Shown: positions 47,967-56,047 of the stretch, in pieces | Numbering within the stretch: position 1 is the first letter of the stretch | Layout: every line of letters starts with the position of its first letter | Assembly (NCBI RefSeq): GCF_042643485.1 | Contig: NZ_JBHRSJ010000035.1 | Coordinates: forward strand, 124,001 to 188,000 | DNA from: Azotobacter bryophylli | GTDB lineage: Bacteria > Pseudomonadota > Gammaproteobacteria > Pseudomonadales > Pseudomonadaceae | DNA: 64,000 nucleotides | Reading direction: 5' to 3' | The notes under the pieces: model-generated | The model's input: the letters and a program-made list of their open reading frames with translations, nothing else | What the model was told of the DNA's origin: nothing | The model's database searches: none | Program-made: the position numbers and the translations under genes

Positions 47967-48650
47967 GTGCGCAAAGGCAAGGCGAAGGGCAGGGTAAAGC
48001 GACGCAGTCGGCTCCACTGGCTGACCCGGCTTCCCTGGTGGTTGTGTTTCGCGATGGGCGCCGCAGCCTGGTTCTACCTGCAGGATTTCTCCGCCGTTCA
48101 CCCGGCGGCGGTCCGGGTGCAGAAACTGGCGGATATCCAGCCCGCCATGAGCCGCTGGGCGCCCTGGGCTGCCGCCTATGTCGGCCAGTACGTGGTTCCG
48201 GGCTTCTTCGGCATGACCGGGCTGGCCTCGCTCTGGCGCCGCTGGCGCAATCGCCGCCTGATGCGGCGGGCGCTCGGCAATCCGCGCAACCTGGCGAGCG
48301 GCATGGACTGGCGCGAGTTCGAGCATCTGGTGGCGGAGATTTTCCGGCGCAAGGGCTATTCGGTGTCGATGACCGAGAACAGCGCCGACGGCGGCGTCGA
48401 CGTGGTGCTCTACCGGCGCGGGACGAGGAGCTTCGTGCAGTGCAAGCAGTGGCGTTCGGCCAAGGTGGGAGTCGGCGTCGTGCGCGAGCTGTACGGCGTG
48501 ATGGCCGCCGAAGGGGTGGAGGAGGGCTACGTGGTGACCTGCGGAACCTTCACCGAGGCGGCCAAGGATTTCGCCCACGGGCTGGACATCCATCTGATCG
48601 ACTACTACGACCTCTGCGAGTGGATGGGGGTGAGTCCCTACGGCCGCTAG
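47967..48650 (+). CDS. Membrane-anchored Mrr-like restriction endonuclease
   Basis: The start is uncertain: GTG 47967 is preferred since a -10-like TATAGT lies at 47940-47945, but ATG 47916 is in frame. The 227-residue protein has two membrane-compatible segments (about 25-45 and 68-88), then the Mrr nuclease core: MDWREFEHLVAEIF, GGVDVVL and VQCKQW (D-QxK). It may cleave modified DNA or act near the membrane. Stand-alone. Confidence 0.78.
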   Translation: MRKGKAKGRVKRRSRLHWLTRLPWWLCFAMGAAAWFYLQDFSAVHPAAVRVQKLADIQPAMSRWAPWAAAYVGQYVVPGFFGMTGLASLWRRWRNRRLMRRALGNPRNLASGMDWREFEHLVAEIFRRKGYSVSMTENSADGGVDVVLYRRGTRSFVQCKQWRSAKVGVGVVRELYGVMAAEGVEEGYVVTCGTFTEAAKDFAHGLDIHLIDYYDLCEWMGVSPYGR

Positions 48651-48807
48651 CGGGCGCTTGCCGTGCGGCGCGCGGGGCTTGTGCTATACAGATGAAAGCG
48701 CAGTTCTTCGAGCCGCGGACCTGACGGCGACACCCGGGCGTACCGTCGCGATCCGCGGAAGTCCGTTCCGCCGCCCGACGGAGCCTGCCGACAGCGAGGT
48801 CCAGACC

Positions 48808-49068
48808 ATGACCGTGATGCAATGCACCTACCGTGATCACACCATCGTCGCCGATGTCATGGAGTACCCGGACAATCCGACGCCCTGGGCCGGCGGCTGC
48901 CACATCACCACGCCGGACGGCCGCACCACCCGGCGCATGCCGCTTCCTGTCGAGCACGCCTTCATGGCCGGGCTGGAAGAGGCCCAGCACGCCTCCATCG
49001 CCCATGGCAAATGGCTGGTCGACCAGTGCCTCGACCACGGCAAGCCGCTGTTCTCCGACGCCGCCTGA
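48808..49068 (+). CDS. Hypothetical protein
   Basis: An 86-residue protein starting MTVMQCTYRDHTIVADV at 48808. It has a compact beta-rich look (GGCHITTPDGRTTRR) and a helical C-terminus. No family was recognised. Confidence 0.6.
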   Translation: MTVMQCTYRDHTIVADVMEYPDNPTPWAGGCHITTPDGRTTRRMPLPVEHAFMAGLEEAQHASIAHGKWLVDQCLDHGKPLFSDAA

Positions 49069-49325
49069 GCATTCGGCATCTCTTCCTGCAGCGGAGATGA
49101 CCGCTGCCCCCCTGCTGCAAACTCCGCGTCCCGGCCGTCATCCCCTCCCGGCCGGGCCTCTGTCGTGACTGGCCGCCGGGTGCGGTAGATCTGGCGGCTG
49201 TCCGGAATTATCAAGAATCAGGCTGCAACCGTGATTGTCATGGCGCCGGGGGCTCGGCCAAGCTGGCACCCTCGCTTCGATAGGAATCGGCAGCGAATGC
49301 CGGCAATGGACAGGAGGAATGCACC

Positions 49326-49790
49326 ATGACGCATGATCGACGGGACGCGACCCTTTATCTGGAAGACCTGGCCGTGGGCGATCGCTTTCGCAGCGGCGAG
49401 TTCCTGCTGGACGAGGACGGCCTCAAGGCCTTCGCCGGGCAGTTCGACCCGCAGCCCTTCCATCTGGACGATGAGGCGGCCAGGGCGACCCTGTTCGGCG
49501 GGCTGGCCGCCAGCGGCTGGCATACCGCGGCCATCACCATGCGTCTGCTGGTCACCAGCGGCATGCCGCTGGCCGACGGGCTGATCGGGGCGGGCGTCGA
49601 GGTCGAGTGGCCCCGGCCGACACGGGCAGGGGATGTGTTGCACGTGGAGAGCTGCATCCAGACGATCACGCCGTCGCGCTCCCGGCCGGACCGCGGCATC
49701 GTCCTTCTGGAGAGCCTGACGCTGAATCAGCGTGGAGAGGTGGTGCAGAAGCTGCTGGCCAAGCTGGTCGTGTTCCGCCGACCGGCCTAG
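49326..49790 (+). CDS. MaoC-family dehydratase
   Basis: A 154-residue hotdog-fold protein with FAGQFDPQPFHLDDEAA containing the hydratase-2 Asp/His pair, GGLAASGWHTAAI, and GAGVEVEWPRPTRAGD. It likely hydrates or binds an acyl thioester. The ribosome site AGGAGGAA precedes ATG 49326. Confidence 0.88.
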   Translation: MTHDRRDATLYLEDLAVGDRFRSGEFLLDEDGLKAFAGQFDPQPFHLDDEAARATLFGGLAASGWHTAAITMRLLVTSGMPLADGLIGAGVEVEWPRPTRAGDVLHVESCIQTITPSRSRPDRGIVLLESLTLNQRGEVVQKLLAKLVVFRRPA

Positions 49791-49812
49791 CCGCTTTCGC
49801 CTGATCCGGGAA

Positions 49813-49834
49813 GGCGGGCTTGATGCGGCCCGCC
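49813..49834. terminator. Hairpin between convergent genes
   Basis: A 7-bp stem (GGCGGGC / GCCCGCC) lies between the MaoC and DUF3144 stops. There is no U-run, so a terminator role is tentative. Confidence 0.35.
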
Positions 49835-49847
49835 TGCTCGGTCCGCG

Positions 49848-50126
49848 TCAATGCTGGAGCTTGGCCATCTCGACGTGCTGCTCCAGGTTCTCCCCCAGCA
49901 TGCGGTTGAACTGGTCGGTGTACCAGGTCTTCGCCTTGTCCTTGTCGACCGCCAGGTCGGAGGATTTGTAGGAGGCTTCGTGGGCGCTGAAGCGGGCGGC
50001 CGCATAGCGGATGGCGGTGCTGATATAGCCCAGGTCCTTGTGGTTTTCCTCGAGCAGGCGGTTGGCCACGGCGATGAACTCGTCGGCCATATCCAGTATT
50101 TCCATTTCTATCGATGCTTCGGACAT
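49848..50126 (-). CDS. DUF3144-family protein
   Basis: A 92-residue helical acidic protein with DEFIAVANRLLEE, AIRYAAARFSAHEA and MLGENLEQH, matching DUF3144. Function unknown. Confidence 0.82.
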   Translation of the reverse strand: MSEASIEMEILDMADEFIAVANRLLEENHKDLGYISTAIRYAAARFSAHEASYKSSDLAVDKDKAKTWYTDQFNRMLGENLEQHVEMAKLQH

Positions 50127-50342
50127 TGCTGAAAACCCCTATAGGCGCATTATTTGTGTGGGCTAGTCGAGGGTTTATAACGTGCCATCAATCCGCAAGC
50201 AAACGCTCGCGCGCTGGCTGAGCCGGAAAGCAGCGTTGCGGTTGTGGCCGGAAGGGGCGACGATTAGCCGGTTATCCGGCGCGCAGCTTCCAGGGCATCC
50301 CCAGGCGCTGCGGCCAATCGCTCACGAACCGAAGGACATTTC

Positions 50343-51173
50343 ATGGTCTACACCGAAGCCCTCCCCCTGACTCCAGCCGAAATCGATGCGCGCTACGCCG
50401 CTGTGAAGAGCGTGGCTCAGGAGGCGGCACGCCTGGGAATGGATTACTACCTGCGTCGCCAGAGCCTGGCGGTGATGCACAAGGGCGACGACATGCAGGA
50501 CGTGGTCAGCATCGCCGACAAGGAGATCGAGACCTTCATCCGGGCCGAGCTGACGAAGCGCTTCCCGGAGGACGGCTTCCTCGGCGAGGAGGGCGGTGCG
50601 GACGATCTGGACGCCCGCTGCATCTGGGTGATCGACCCCATCGACGGCACCAGCTGCTTCGTCAACGGCCTGCACAACTGGTGCGTGTCCATCGGCCTGC
50701 TGGTCGCCGGCGAGCCGCTGCTGGGCGCTATCGCCGACCCGAACCACGACGAGCTGTTCCATGGCTGCCGGGGGCGGGGAGCCTTCGTCAACGATACCCC
50801 GCTCAAGGTCAGCTCGGCCCAGGATGTCCGCGAGGGCGTGCTGGGTGTGGGAACCACCCATCGGCGGGGCAAGGAGAACTTCATCCCCTTCCTCCAGGGG
50901 CTGCTCAACGAGGGCGGCATGTTCCTGCGCAACGGCTCGGGCGCGCTGATGACGGCCTATGTGGCCGCCGGGCGGCTGATCGGCTATTACGAGACGGACC
51001 TGAAGAGCTGGGACTGCCTGGCCGGGCTGGTGCTGCTGAAGGAAGCGGGCGGACGGGTCAACGACTTCTTCCGCAACGACGGTCTGCTGCACGGCAATCC
51101 CTGTCTGGTCGCCTGCCCGGGGGTCTACGATCAGGTCGCCCGGCTGATCGGCCCGTCGCTGGATCAGGATTGA
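50343..51173 (+). CDS. Inositol monophosphatase-family protein
   Basis: A 276-residue phosphatase-fold protein. Metal site motifs: LGEEGG (Glu-Glu), WVIDPIDGTSCF and WDCLAGLVLLKEAGG. IDPIDGTSCFVNG replaces the usual DPLDGTxNFxxG, so substrate choice may differ from inositol phosphate. It is stand-alone. Confidence 0.85.
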   Translation: MVYTEALPLTPAEIDARYAAVKSVAQEAARLGMDYYLRRQSLAVMHKGDDMQDVVSIADKEIETFIRAELTKRFPEDGFLGEEGGADDLDARCIWVIDPIDGTSCFVNGLHNWCVSIGLLVAGEPLLGAIADPNHDELFHGCRGRGAFVNDTPLKVSSAQDVREGVLGVGTTHRRGKENFIPFLQGLLNEGGMFLRNGSGALMTAYVAAGRLIGYYETDLKSWDCLAGLVLLKEAGGRVNDFFRNDGLLHGNPCLVACPGVYDQVARLIGPSLDQD

Positions 51174-51252
51174 GCCGCGACTCGCGGGCCGACGAAGCAA
51201 TCCCTTTCCCGTGTTGTCCATTACTTGCAGAGTCAGCGAGAGGGACAACCCC

Positions 51253-51501
51253 ATGGCCCGCAGACATTTCGCCAAGTTCGACGCCATTTCGTCGGCCGTT
51301 CCGGCCGACGATGCCTTCGAGGCCGTCATCGCCGTGAAGCGCCGGGGCACCGACGAGCACGCCCGCGTGCATCAGGTCGCCAACGGCCAGCGTTACGATC
51401 TCATGTTCGAAGCCAATGCGGCCGCCGAGGCCGCCCTGACCCGGGTAGTCGAGGTCGGCGACGACGGCGAGCTGATCTGGGAGTCGACCGAGCCGATCTA
51501 A
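51253..51501 (+). CDS. Hypothetical protein
   Basis: An 82-residue soluble protein starting at 51253. It has an Ala/Val/Glu-rich helical middle and ends in ELIWESTEPI. No family was recognised. It overlaps the convergent GNAT gene by 4 nt. Confidence 0.55.
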   Translation: MARRHFAKFDAISSAVPADDAFEAVIAVKRRGTDEHARVHQVANGQRYDLMFEANAAAEAALTRVVEVGDDGELIWESTEPI

Positions 51502-52001
51502 GGCGCGAGGTCTGGCCTGCGCGCCAGCGCCACGAGCGTCTTGTGCCGCCGGTAGCGCGCCAGGCGCTCCGCCAGCGGCTGCGGCAGGTCGGTGGTCGGC
51601 ATGAAACCCGCCCTCCGGTAGAAGTCGGCGAGGTCCGGGTGGCAGAACAGCCACACAGTCCCCGGCGTCCGGGCGAGGGCCTGCTCGAGCAGGTGGCCGG
51701 CCAGCCCCCGGCGACGCTGCTCCGGGGCCACCAGCAGCCCGCTCAGCCAGTGTCCGTGCTCCACCGGGCTGAGGTTCAGCGCGGCTAGGATTTCCCGATG
51801 CCGGGCCACCCAGCTCTGCGCGCCGGCCGGGACGCGCATCGGCGAGCGATGGGCGCGGTAGAACTTGTCCAGCAGCGGGCGCAGCTCAGGCGCCAGCGGC
51901 TCGTAGCGGATATCGTCCGCGTCGGATGTTCCGGGGCGAGGCGAGGATTCGCCGATCCGGTCGCTACGGATAGTCGAGGCTTGCTCCCGCTCTTGCACCA
52001 C
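51498..52001 (-). CDS. GNAT-family N-acetyltransferase
   Basis: The GTG at 52001 is chosen because AAGGAG lies 5 nt before it; the open frame continues upstream to 52076 without such a site. The 167-residue protein has the acetyl-CoA motif VAPEQRRRGLAGHLLEQAL and the WLFCHPDLADFYRRAGF C-terminal motif. Substrate unknown. Confidence 0.85.
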   Translation of the reverse strand: MVQEREQASTIRSDRIGESSPRPGTSDADDIRYEPLAPELRPLLDKFYRAHRSPMRVPAGAQSWVARHREILAALNLSPVEHGHWLSGLLVAPEQRRRGLAGHLLEQALARTPGTVWLFCHPDLADFYRRAGFMPTTDLPQPLAERLARYRRHKTLVALARRPDLAP

Positions 52002-52218
52002 TTCATCTCCTTCTCTGCGGTCGTCACCGCTCGCCGGACATCCCGGCAGAGGGCACAGGCCGTGACCGGGACCCATTAAGTTATGTTTCAGATTCGATTG
52101 CTATAGATGAACGGCAGCTTGGAAAACAGTCCCTTGCAGAGTCTTTTTCTGAGTTTCATGGAGGTTCGGGCATCCGCTCAGGCGAGGCCCCTTTCGCTGT
52201 TCGTCGGAGATCGTAGTC

Positions 52219-52962
52219 TTGGTGAATCGGTTTCGGGTGTTGTGTGCGTCGCTGGTCGCGGGCTGGTTGTCGTTCCTGGGCGTATCGACCGCACAGGCGT
52301 CGTCAGGCCAGCCCGGTGCCTACCCGCACATCCCCGAGCCGATGGTCTTCGACATGATGCGTCCGCTCGGCGCGCGCCAGGGCGAGCTGGAGTCCAACGT
52401 GTTGGCCACCAGCCCGCTGTCGGGCCGCGAGCGGGTGACCCACTGGGCCCCGGAGGTGGAATATGCCTTCGCCGACGGCCTGGCCATCGAGTTCGAGTTT
52501 CCCTTCGAGGACGATCGGCTGGCCGACTTCAAGCTGGGACTGCAGGCCACCTTCGGCACCTTCAATCAGGGGCGTTCCGTCCATGGCGCCCAGTATATGG
52601 GCATCTACGACCGCAAGCGGCATACCTACCTGAACACCCTGGTCTATACGCTGGGCCACCGTTTCAACGAGCGCTGGAGCAGCATGAGCATGCTCGGACT
52701 GGCCGACATCAGCTGGTCCCGCTCCAGCAGGCGCAACGATCTGATCGTCAATCAGTCGATCTTTTTCGATGCGACCGAGAGCACCGTCCTCGGGCTCGAG
52801 GTCAACTATCTGACCGGCAACGAAGGGCATGTCCTGCTGATGCCCCAGATCCATCGCAAGCTGAGCCGGTCGATGAACGTGCAATTCGGTCTCGGGGTCA
52901 ACAAGGAGCGCGGCGAGTCGGCACACCCCGAGATCGGCCTGCGCATCGTTCGCCAGTTCTGA
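52219..52962 (+). CDS. Outer-membrane beta-barrel-like protein
   Basis: The start is TTG 52219 or GTG 52222, behind GGAGA. The 247-residue protein has a signal peptide (LVAGWLSFLGVSTAQA, cleavage near AQAS) and alternating hydrophobic strands ending in RIVRQF with a C-terminal Phe, typical of outer-membrane barrels (phenol MetA-pathway family-like). Stand-alone. Confidence 0.7.
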   Translation: MVNRFRVLCASLVAGWLSFLGVSTAQASSGQPGAYPHIPEPMVFDMMRPLGARQGELESNVLATSPLSGRERVTHWAPEVEYAFADGLAIEFEFPFEDDRLADFKLGLQATFGTFNQGRSVHGAQYMGIYDRKRHTYLNTLVYTLGHRFNERWSSMSMLGLADISWSRSSRRNDLIVNQSIFFDATESTVLGLEVNYLTGNEGHVLLMPQIHRKLSRSMNVQFGLGVNKERGESAHPEIGLRIVRQF

Positions 52963-53023
52963 TCGAGCGACGAGCAGGCTCGCGGTGTTCGGCCTTCCGC
53001 TGGCAGGGGATCGGGAGGGGAGA

Positions 53024-53041
53024 TAACCGCGTGACCGGTTA
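53024..53041. promoter_or_regulatory. Inverted repeat upstream of TSUP transporter
   Basis: A perfect TAACCG-N6-CGGTTA lies about 60 nt before the TSUP start. It may be the operator for the downstream ArsR-type regulator. Confidence 0.4.
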
Positions 53042-53099
53042 GCGGTATCAGGTGAGGCAGGCTACCATCCGCGGCGCGTTTCCCATCTGCCGAGCCGAT

Positions 53100-53885
53100 A
53101 TGCCGTTCCCCTTCGAAATCGCCCAGGACCCCGTCACCTTCGCCGTTCTGGCCGGCGTGGCCTTTCTCGCCGGATTCATCGACGCCATCGCCGGGGGCGG
53201 CGGGCTGATCACGGTTCCGGCCCTGCTGACCGCCGGCCTGCCGCCCCATCTGGTGCTGGGCACCAACAAGCTCAGCGCCACCTTCGGCTCGGCCGTCGCC
53301 AGCTTCACCTTCTTCCGCCGCGGCCTGTTCGATCCCCGCCAGTGGTCCGCTGCTCTGGTCGCCACGGCCATCGGCGCGCTGCTGGGGGCGGGCATGGCCC
53401 ATCAGGTCCCGGCCAGATGGCTCAATCAGGCTCTGCCGGTCATCGTCTTCGCCTGCGGCCTCTATCTGCTGTTCAACCGTGCTCCCGACAGGACGCCCGA
53501 TCCCGCCAGGCCCCTGGCGAAGCGGCGGCAGTGGCCGCAGGGGCTGGCCCTAGGCGCCTACGACGGACTGGTGGGCCCCGGTACCGGGGCCTTCTGGACG
53601 GTCAGCACCCTGCTGCTGTATCCCATCGATCTGGTGCGCGCCAGCGGAGTAGCACGCAGCATGAACTTCGTCAGCAACGCCATGGCCCTGGCCGTCTTCA
53701 TCGGCACCGGCCATGTCGCCTGGCTGCTCGGGCTGAGCATGGGCGCGGCGCTGATGCTCGGGGCCTTCCTCGGAGCCCGGACCGCCATCGGCGGCGGGAC
53801 CAGGCTCATCCGCCCGGTGTTCATCTGCGTGGTGCTGGCACTGACAACGCGCCTGAGCTGGCAGCACTGGTTCGGTCATGCCTGA
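53100..53885 (+). CDS. TSUP-family (TauE/SafE) membrane transporter
   Basis: The start at 53100 gives a 261-residue protein with about eight helices and TSUP motifs: FIDAIAGGGGLITVPALL, GTNKLSATFGS and GAYDGLVGPGTGAF. TSUP members move sulfite, sulfonates or other anions. Its partner regulator suggests sulfur-species export. Confidence 0.88.
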   Translation: MPFPFEIAQDPVTFAVLAGVAFLAGFIDAIAGGGGLITVPALLTAGLPPHLVLGTNKLSATFGSAVASFTFFRRGLFDPRQWSAALVATAIGALLGAGMAHQVPARWLNQALPVIVFACGLYLLFNRAPDRTPDPARPLAKRRQWPQGLALGAYDGLVGPGTGAFWTVSTLLLYPIDLVRASGVARSMNFVSNAMALAVFIGTGHVAWLLGLSMGAALMLGAFLGARTAIGGGTRLIRPVFICVVLALTTRLSWQHWFGHA

Positions 53886-53970
53886 GTCCGGACGTGACGC
53901 TGCGTGCGTCACGGGCGATACTGTGGCGCTTTCCATTCTGTCGCCCGGCCACCACAGGAACCCTCTGCCG

Positions 53971-54300
53971 ATGAACGAAACCCAAGCCGATCTCGACATG
54001 CAACTCATGCGCGACGCTGCCGGCAAGGCGGCATCCGTGCTGCGCACGCTGGGCAATCCGGATCGCCTGTTGCTGTTGTGTCAGTTGAGCCAGGGCGAAC
54101 GATCGGTCGGCGAGCTGGAGGAGATTCTCGGCCTGAATCAGCCGAGCCTGTCGCAACAGCTGGGCGTGCTGCGCAGCGAAGGGCTGGTGCAGACGCGTCG
54201 CGATGGCAAGCGCATCTTCTATTCGATCGCCGAGCCGAAAATATTGGTGCTGTTGGGCACCCTGTACGAGCTGTACTGCCCCGGAACCGAAGAGGGGTAG
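53971..54300 (+). CDS. ArsR-family regulator of BigR/SqrR type
   Basis: A 109-residue winged-helix protein starting MNETQ. The HTH is LNQPSLSQQLGVLRSEGLV. Two cysteines, Cys37 (LLCQLSQGE) and Cys103 (LYCPG), are 66 residues apart, as for BigR Cys42/Cys108, fitting a persulfide-sensing disulfide switch. It is encoded downstream of the TSUP transporter. Confidence 0.86.
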   Translation: MNETQADLDMQLMRDAAGKAASVLRTLGNPDRLLLLCQLSQGERSVGELEEILGLNQPSLSQQLGVLRSEGLVQTRRDGKRIFYSIAEPKILVLLGTLYELYCPGTEEG

Positions 54301-54492
54301 GTCGCGTCTCTCAGCGATGCTGTTTTTCGTCCAGTGCTGGCCCGACGAGCGTCATGAGGTCGCTCTGGCGGTCCGGAGGAGCCCGAGAGCGGGGGAAACG
54401 CCCCGATTGTTTTGAAATCTTTCCGTCATCTCCCATTCTTCGGGATTCTTGGGTATGCTCCGCGGCCTTTCTACTAGCCTCAGACATCTCCC

Positions 54493-54720
54493 ATGCTAGA
54501 AAACACTCTCGTGCAACTCGAACGCGTCGTGGCCGATCTGCTGCAACGGAACCAGGCGCTGACCGAAAACTGCAACCAGCTCCAGCAGGAACTGCGTCAG
54601 ATCAGGGAGGAAAACGAAAACCTCCAGTTGGCGGCACTCGAACAGGAAGAGAAACAGGCCGCCACGCTCGCCCGCCTGCAGGCGCTGGTCGAGCGTGCCG
54701 GTGCCAGTAGCGCCGCATGA
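54493..54720 (+). CDS. TIGR02449 coiled-coil protein
   Basis: A 75-residue protein, almost entirely heptad-repeat coiled coil (ERVVADLLQRNQALTEN, QQELRQIREENENLQ), ZapB-like. It overlaps zapA by 4 nt, the usual partner. Probably a cell-division accessory. Confidence 0.87.
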   Translation: MLENTLVQLERVVADLLQRNQALTENCNQLQQELRQIREENENLQLAALEQEEKQAATLARLQALVERAGASSAA

Positions 54721-55025
54721 AGGGAAGTGGCGTCCGTGTCCTGAAGATCCTCGGGCGCGATTACTCGATCCGGGCCGGCGAGGGCGAGGCGAGCGCTCTG
54801 CTGGAGGCCGCCGAGATGCTGCAGAAGCGTCTCTCCGAGGGGCGGCGGCAGTTTCCCAATGCCAGCAACGACGAGCTGCTGGTGTTGACGGCCCTCAATC
54901 TCTGCGTCCCGCTGATCCAGCAGGGCCGACAGTTGAGCGAGGCGCAGCAGCGCCTGGCCGAGACTGTCGAACGCATCACCTGCCAGCTGCAGGCCTCGGC
55001 CGGAAGCATCGATTCCGGCGCCTGA
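54717..55025 (+). CDS. zapA: Cell division protein ZapA
   Basis: A 102-residue protein with the ZapA N-terminal strand (VKILGRDYSIR-like), AEMLQKRLSEGR, the DELLVLTALNLC helix and a C-terminal coiled coil. It bundles FtsZ. The 6S RNA gene that usually follows zapA was not seen. Confidence 0.9.
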   Translation: MKGSGVRVLKILGRDYSIRAGEGEASALLEAAEMLQKRLSEGRRQFPNASNDELLVLTALNLCVPLIQQGRQLSEAQQRLAETVERITCQLQASAGSIDSGA

Positions 55026-55165
55026 CGATCCCGCGCCCGCTTCCCGCGGAGCCGGCTTCGGATCGAGGGGGAAGGCGCATCGCGAACTTCCCCTTCATTT
55101 CCAGTCCCGCTTCCAGTTCGGCGAAGCCTCATGGGCATCGCCCGAGAGGCGGCGGCTTTTTCCGG

Positions 55166-55960
55166 TCAGGAAAGAAATCCCGGTCGTGATACCAGATCCT
55201 TGTCGCCGAAAGCCATGAATTCCGGATTCAGCATTTCCCGCTCCAGGCCATAGCGCAGCGGCTGACCCTGGAGATCGGTCACCGCTCCGCCGGCCACTTC
55301 CAGCACGCACTGGGCTGCGGCGGTGTCCCATTGGCAGGTCGGTCCGAAGCGTGGGTAGAGGTCGGCCTGGCCTTCGGCAATGCGGCAGAACTTCAGGGAG
55401 CTGCCGGCCGCGAGGAAACTGTGCTCGACCGGCAGGCCGGCGAGCCAGGCGCCGAGTTTCTCGCCGCCATGGGAGCGGCTGCCGATGATGCGCAGCGGTG
55501 TGCCCGCGTCATAGCGGGCCACCCGCAATTCGGTCGTGCCGCTGGCGCTGCGCTTCCGGGCCCCGAGGTCGGTGGCGGCGTAGAAGCATTCGCCGAGGGC
55601 CGGTGCCAACACCACGCTCGCCACTGCCCGGTCCTGATGGATCAGCGCGATGTTGACGGTGAATTCGTCGTTGCGCTTGAGGAACTCCTTGGTGCCGTCC
55701 AGCGGATCGACCAGGAAGAAGGTCTCGGTTGGCGCGAGCTCGCCCGAGGAGGACTCTTCCGAGAGGATAAATACCCCCGGGAAGGCCGTTTCCAGGCCCG
55801 CGCGGATCACCTTGTCGGCGCGCAGGTCCGCCTCGGTCAGCGGGGAGGCGTCGGCTTTCTCCCAGGCGGAAAGCTCGCCGGCATACACCTCCATGATTTC
55901 CCGGCCCGCCGTTTCGGCGATGGCGCACAGGGTCTGCAACTGTTCTTCGGTCACTTTCAT
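55166..55960 (-). CDS. cysQ: 3'(2'),5'-bisphosphate nucleotidase CysQ
   Basis: It starts MKVTEEQ at 55960, 264 residues. Metal-site motifs: SEES, DPLDGTKEFLKR and WDTAAAQCVL. It removes the 3' phosphate from PAP, the by-product of sulfotransfer. It is transcribed after the CysNC-like gene, fitting a sulfation unit. Confidence 0.93.
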   Translation of the reverse strand: MKVTEEQLQTLCAIAETAGREIMEVYAGELSAWEKADASPLTEADLRADKVIRAGLETAFPGVFILSEESSSGELAPTETFFLVDPLDGTKEFLKRNDEFTVNIALIHQDRAVASVVLAPALGECFYAATDLGARKRSASGTTELRVARYDAGTPLRIIGSRSHGGEKLGAWLAGLPVEHSFLAAGSSLKFCRIAEGQADLYPRFGPTCQWDTAAAQCVLEVAGGAVTDLQGQPLRYGLEREMLNPEFMAFGDKDLVSRPGFLS

Positions 55961-56047
55961 CGCAACATCGTCCAATCCAATTTGAGTCCTGTCGACAGCG
56001 GCAACCCGGCCATCGGTCGGTGGCGGCCCCGTCTTCGGGGCCATGGC

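Noticed and set aside
55026..55165. Possible 6S RNA after zapA
   Set aside because: The gap is too short and shows no recognisable 6S-like long hairpin with a central bubble.
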